22,211 nucleotides of DNA from a virus: positions 356-22,566 of the IMG/VR virus record IMGVR_UViG_3300002460_000088; one strand, given 5' to 3'. The translations under genes were made by a program, and so were the position numbers. The notes under the pieces were generated by a model that worked only from the letters and a program-made list of their open reading frames with translations, was not told where the DNA came from and did no database searches. How positions within the stretch are numbered: the first letter of the stretch is position 1; each line of letters starts with the position of its first letter. This document shows positions 19,643-22,211 of the stretch, in pieces.

Positions 19643-19920
19643 AAAACCTTAGAAGCGATTCTAGCACGTAACGCATCCCTTCTTATTCGTTTTTGCTCAT
19701 CGGTCAGATTCGATTGTCTTTTTTTACCCCATCTGAAGATTTTTTTATCAACCAAAAAACTCCAACTGGATTCAACGCCTTTGTTATTTATAGCTACTTT
19801 ATCCAGCTTCCAGCCATATCTTTTGCAACGATTAGCGACGGTGCCATCTCGTGTAAATATAGAAACGGATTGTTCGCCGCAATTAAAGTTTATCGTGGTC
19901 TCTTTTTCAAATAAATTCAT
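19639..19920 (-). CDS. Conserved small phage protein
   Basis: 93 residues with a ribosome site near its start. The opening KETTINFNCGEQSVSIFTRD and the end KKRQSNLTDEQKRIRRDAL follow the pattern of a small protein common in phages of Firmicutes, with an E-T-T-I-x-F-N start, a strand-rich middle and a Lys/Arg-rich tail after W-x-x-x-x-x-x-K. Its function there is unknown. It overlaps the YqaJ gene by 4 bp. Confidence 0.6.
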   Translation of the reverse strand: MNLFEKETTINFNCGEQSVSIFTRDGTVANRCKRYGWKLDKVAINNKGVESSWSFLVDKKIFRWGKKRQSNLTDEQKRIRRDALRARIASKVL

Positions 19921-20519
19921 AATTTTGACTCCTTTTTGATCTTTTTCGGTTCACGTTTTCCCTGCACACACTCCCAAAACTCCCGTAGGATTGGCAACGC
20001 CCAAACCCACCATTCTTTGTCCCGTCTAACCCTAATCTTAAAAAACCAATCCGTGCCAACGATCTGATTCCTGGCATTGATTTCAGGGGACCAGGCAAAG
20101 AAGTCACACCATCCCCTGCCCATCACCTCCATCTGCCCTTGCATCTGAGCAAAATACATCGGTTTAACCAAATCAATCTCAATCATAGGACACTTAATTT
20201 CAACCAATCCTTTACCGCTATAATCTTCTACAAGGCCATCAGGGGAGGCACCAAGCCATTTTTCTACAGAATGGATATGAAACCCTGTATCTTCTATCAA
20301 AATTCCGCTTTGGACTTCGTAGGATTGTTTAGCGAATGATTCTAACTTCTCCCCTCTTTTGGTAAACTCGTTACCTTCAAACGCTGGCTCAAGGCCTGTT
20401 AGTTGTCTCCATAACTTTTGCCTCGACTGATAGGGGTTGAGGCCGAGAGCGGTGCCGAAGTTGGAAGCGGTTAGACAGGTCTTGCGTGACTCAAACCACT
20501 CTTCGGTGCGTTGCTTCAT
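19917..20519 (-). CDS. YqaJ-family exonuclease (viral recombinase)
   Basis: 200 residues. The N-terminus RTEEWFESRKTCLTASNFGT and ALGLNPYQS is the YqaJ/lambda-exonuclease signature. The catalytic core follows with LGASPDGLVEDYSGKGLVEI and the metal-binding V-E-I-K-C-P, then MYFAQMQGQMEVMG. These proteins degrade the 5' strand at DNA ends, giving 3' tails for an annealing protein. The partner is probably the DUF1071-type protein encoded in the same operon (21987), giving a Red-alpha/beta-like pair. It is ATGA-coupled to the membrane gene before it, unlike the usual direct adjacency of the pair. Confidence 0.88.
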   Translation of the reverse strand: MKQRTEEWFESRKTCLTASNFGTALGLNPYQSRQKLWRQLTGLEPAFEGNEFTKRGEKLESFAKQSYEVQSGILIEDTGFHIHSVEKWLGASPDGLVEDYSGKGLVEIKCPMIEIDLVKPMYFAQMQGQMEVMGRGWCDFFAWSPEINARNQIVGTDWFFKIRVRRDKEWWVWALPILREFWECVQGKREPKKIKKESKL

Positions 20520-20785
20520 CGATTTAGCTCCTCTTTAACATGCCTATAAAACTGACAAACACTATATTTACTTTTAGCATAAAGACGTGGCATAAGAGTT
20601 AAGTAAAGTCCTATAAAAATGATTAAATTAACAAATGGCATAAAGCTGCATAGATAAAGCGCACATTCCTCGTGATGGGGTTTAAACTCATCGTATTTTT
20701 TACCAATGAAAATAAGAAAATATAAATTATTTAATAAAACAATAAAATGAATAACTATCATCCAAAGTATCGTTGATACCGTCAT
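20516..20785 (-). CDS. Two-TM membrane protein
   Basis: 89 residues, family not recognised. Hydrophobic helices at about 4-28 (STILWMIVIHFIVLLNNLYF) and 43-66 (YLCSFMPFVNLIIFIGLYL) are separated by a charged loop with two His (KPHHEEC), and followed by a basic tail. The stop overlaps the start of the YqaJ gene as ATGA. A membrane protein between an annealing protein and an exonuclease is unexpected. Confidence 0.6.
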   Translation of the reverse strand: MTVSTILWMIVIHFIVLLNNLYFLIFIGKKYDEFKPHHEECALYLCSFMPFVNLIIFIGLYLTLMPRLYAKSKYSVCQFYRHVKEELNR

Positions 20786-20798
20786 TATTACCCCTTTT

Positions 20799-21200
20799 CT
20801 ATTTTACTAATTTTGAAAAAAACTCAATCAAATAAATTTTGGGCGCAATCAAAACGTACAAAAAATCAACCATATTCGCATAAGCAATAACACATATCTT
20901 AACCATACTAAATCCATAACCGGCGCTAATCATAAGAAAAACAATCCATAATGCGACTGATATATCTTTATTTTCTGTTTTATATCTATTAACAAACGTG
21001 TAAAGCTTCAATAACAACAAAGACAAAACAATACCAAGAACAATAAACAGTAGAGCAGTAAACCCAAATATGACCGCTTTAAACCGAAGGAACTGGAAGG
21101 CTATATCTGGGACCTCTTTTAGCAACAACTCAACTCCTTTTGTCACACCATTAGACGCTACATCCATAACGTTTGCCATTGATTTGGTTAGTTCGTCCAT
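20799..21200 (-). CDS. Multi-TM membrane protein
   Basis: 133 residues with AAGGAA near the start. The N-terminal ~35 residues are amphipathic (KSMANVMDVASNGVTKGVEL), followed by membrane helices at about 42-68 (VIFGFTALLFIVLGIVLSLL), 80-100 (ISVALWIVFLMISAGYG) and a third at 103-125 (VKICVIAYANMVDFLYVLI). Family not recognised. It overlaps the 68-aa gene before it by 13 bp; the two may form one membrane complex. Confidence 0.6.
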   Translation of the reverse strand: MDELTKSMANVMDVASNGVTKGVELLLKEVPDIAFQFLRFKAVIFGFTALLFIVLGIVLSLLLLKLYTFVNRYKTENKDISVALWIVFLMISAGYGFSMVKICVIAYANMVDFLYVLIAPKIYLIEFFSKLVK

Positions 21201-21394
21201 ATTTTTGATTCCTTCATTTTTTTATTAAATAGACTTTTTATATCTCTCACAATTTCCGGTGTATACTTGACAACCAATGCCGTCCCTAAAATAACCGTAG
21301 CGATTTGAATCACCGAATCAACCGCTGGTTTTTGTTGCGGAACAGCAAAAGTAAAACTAAAAACCAATAGTCCCATAATGATATATTTATTCAT
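21188..21394 (-). CDS. Small exported/membrane protein
   Basis: 68 residues, GGAG 8 bp before the ATG. The N-terminus MNKYIIMGLLVFSFTFAVPQ looks like a signal peptide or membrane helix with a possible cleavage after FAV, and a second hydrophobic stretch lies at ~28-44 (VIQIATVILGTALVVKY). The C-terminus is basic (IKSLFNKKMKESK). The layout suits a small phage membrane protein. Function unknown. Confidence 0.6.
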   Translation of the reverse strand: MNKYIIMGLLVFSFTFAVPQQKPAVDSVIQIATVILGTALVVKYTPEIVRDIKSLFNKKMKESKIWTN

Positions 21395-21396
21395 TT

Positions 21397-21987
21397 TTAA
21401 CTCTCCTTTTTATTCTGTTCGCCGTTGGCTTTTTTCTTTAAACCGTCCAACAAGCTAGCGGCGACCTGACGTTCCTTAACGCTCAACCCTTCCCATACCT
21501 TCCGCAGGGTGTCTATACCATTTTTAGCGGCTTCTTCTAATACCAATTTCAAGCTATTAGGTATAGGTTCTAGAGGTTCTACGGGGTCAGGGTCGCTGTA
21601 CTGAGCGGTGTCTTCGCCAATATACAACCCGAGTCCCAAGCCGTGCAGGGCGATTGCTTTGGTTAAGCAACGCTGGATTGCCGTGTTGATCTGGAAAGTA
21701 GTTGGGTTGTCGATGGGTTTATGGCGGTTGTCGAGGACGGGATGGACTTGGGACATGGGTAATCCATCCACGGTAACGGTGACTTCAACGAACACACCGT
21801 ATTTTGTTTCAATAAAGGGTTCGCCGGAAGGACCTTTGGTGACGGTCCAGGTAGCTGTTGGGCAGACTTTACGGAGTTCACGAACAGCGTAGGCCCAGGA
21901 GAGGTAATCAAAACCGCCTTTCTTTTCAACATACTTAGAAACGTCTATCTCAAGTAGTTTTTCAAATACAGATTTATTTTTTTCCAT
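21397..21987 (-). CDS. DUF1071/Sak-type single-strand annealing protein
   Basis: 196 residues from ATG 21987 with AAGGAA 6 bp upstream. The start FEKLLEIDVSKYVEKKGGFD and YLSWAYAVRELRKVCP match the DUF1071 phage recombinase family, whose members promote annealing of single strands (Rad52/Red-beta-like superfamily). The core ends with PTTFQINTAIQRCLTKAIAL and HGLGLGLYIGEDT, followed by a Pro/Asp-rich linker and a helical C-terminus probably used for partner binding. It would act with the YqaJ exonuclease in phage recombination. Confidence 0.85.
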   Translation of the reverse strand: MEKNKSVFEKLLEIDVSKYVEKKGGFDYLSWAYAVRELRKVCPTATWTVTKGPSGEPFIETKYGVFVEVTVTVDGLPMSQVHPVLDNRHKPIDNPTTFQINTAIQRCLTKAIALHGLGLGLYIGEDTAQYSDPDPVEPLEPIPNSLKLVLEEAAKNGIDTLRKVWEGLSVKERQVAASLLDGLKKKANGEQNKKES

Positions 21988-22117
21988 TTTCAGTTCCTTT
22001 CATAAAAAACTCCATCAATAACCGATGAACCAATGAGCCAAGTACCATGGAGTTTTCTTTTAGTTTTGTTTTAATAAACAACCTTTCTTTTTCGGTTAAC
22101 GGGCAATTAATCATCAT
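21974..22117 (-). CDS. Small RHH-like protein
   Basis: 47 residues from the first of two adjacent ATGs, with AAGGAGG 8 bp upstream. CPLTEKERLFIKTKLKENSM and VLGSLVHRLLMEFFMKG give the strand-helix-helix outline of a ribbon-helix-helix DNA-binding dimer. It overlaps the annealing-protein gene by 14 bp and is the first gene of this operon inside the window, so it may regulate it. Confidence 0.5.
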   Translation of the reverse strand: MMINCPLTEKERLFIKTKLKENSMVLGSLVHRLLMEFFMKGTENGKK

Positions 22118-22171
22118 TTTTCACACCTCCTTAAAATTAAACTAACGGCCAAGTAGTGACCAGCCGCAGAC

Positions 22172-22209
22172 CAAAAAATCAATCGGGAGATTGACTACTA
22201 TATCTCCCT
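22172..22209. terminator. Hairpin at the right edge, probable terminator
   Basis: GGGAGAT (22185-22191) and ATCTCCC (22202-22208) form a perfect 7-bp stem with a 10-nt loop. On the minus strand it is followed by GATTGATTTTTTGG, so it probably ends a leftward operon whose genes lie beyond the window. On the plus strand it is followed only by TTT before the window ends. No clear promoter for the 22117 gene is visible between it and the ribosome site. Confidence 0.55.
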
Positions 22210-22211
22210 TT

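Noticed and set aside
1-22211. CRISPR array or diversity-generating retroelement linked to the fibre genes
   Set aside because: No regularly spaced repeats with unique spacers and no reverse transcriptase are present; the fibre repeats are long direct duplications.

Overview
The window looks like part of a tailed bacteriophage (or prophage) genome. The grounds are tail-fibre-like genes, a lysis cassette, a phage replication module, a recombinase/exonuclease pair and a KilA-N gene, packed with 4-14 bp overlaps on long co-directional strands. Strong AGGAGG-type ribosome sites and TTTACA-17-TATAAT promoters fit a bacterial host with standard sigma-70-type signals. The host cannot be named. The small phage proteins and the SpsF-like enzyme resemble those of Firmicutes phages, but the glycan genes would also suit a Gram-negative host. 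No integrase, terminase, capsid gene or tRNA is visible.

Layout. (1) 1-3042, plus strand: a mosaic tail-fibre locus with the end of one fibre gene, two truncated remnants, two fibre-like genes, a small conserved gene and a membrane protein, joined by direct repeats (1-169 = 2132-2300; 1370-1408 = 2593-2631). (2) 3039-4061, plus: lysis cassette (M15 peptidase, coiled-coil/TM protein, LL-H-type holin). (3) 4062-4903: one unknown minus-strand gene, then a gene-free GC-rich block with several possible RNA helices, an AT-rich palindrome and a promoter. (4) 4904-14417, plus: a 17-gene, translationally coupled glycan operon ending at a bidirectional terminator (14421-14469). (5) 14484-15697, minus: KilA-N operon with its own promoter, ending in a broken RusA-like gene. 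(6) 15716-19272, minus: replication operon (HTH protein, initiator with an internal repeat cluster resembling an origin, DnaB-like helicase, PLD-like protein, two small proteins). (7) 19273-22117, minus: recombination operon (ribbon-helix-helix-like protein, DUF1071/Sak-type annealing protein, three membrane proteins, YqaJ exonuclease, small genes), ending in a terminator whose loop can form a pseudoknot.

How it may work. The most unusual content is the glycan operon. It combines an IolB-type isomerase, a DAHP/KDO8P-synthase-family enzyme with an altered aldose-phosphate motif, a NeuA/KdsB-like CMP-sugar synthetase, an SpsF-type cytidylyltransferase fused to a family-2 glycosyltransferase, a GT9-like protein and three methyltransferases. 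Tiny membrane proteins and helical proteins are interspersed. Together they could make, activate, transfer and methylate an unusual 3-deoxy-ulosonic-acid-type sugar, either on the virion or on the host surface. Enzyme families are read from motifs; the pathway is inference.
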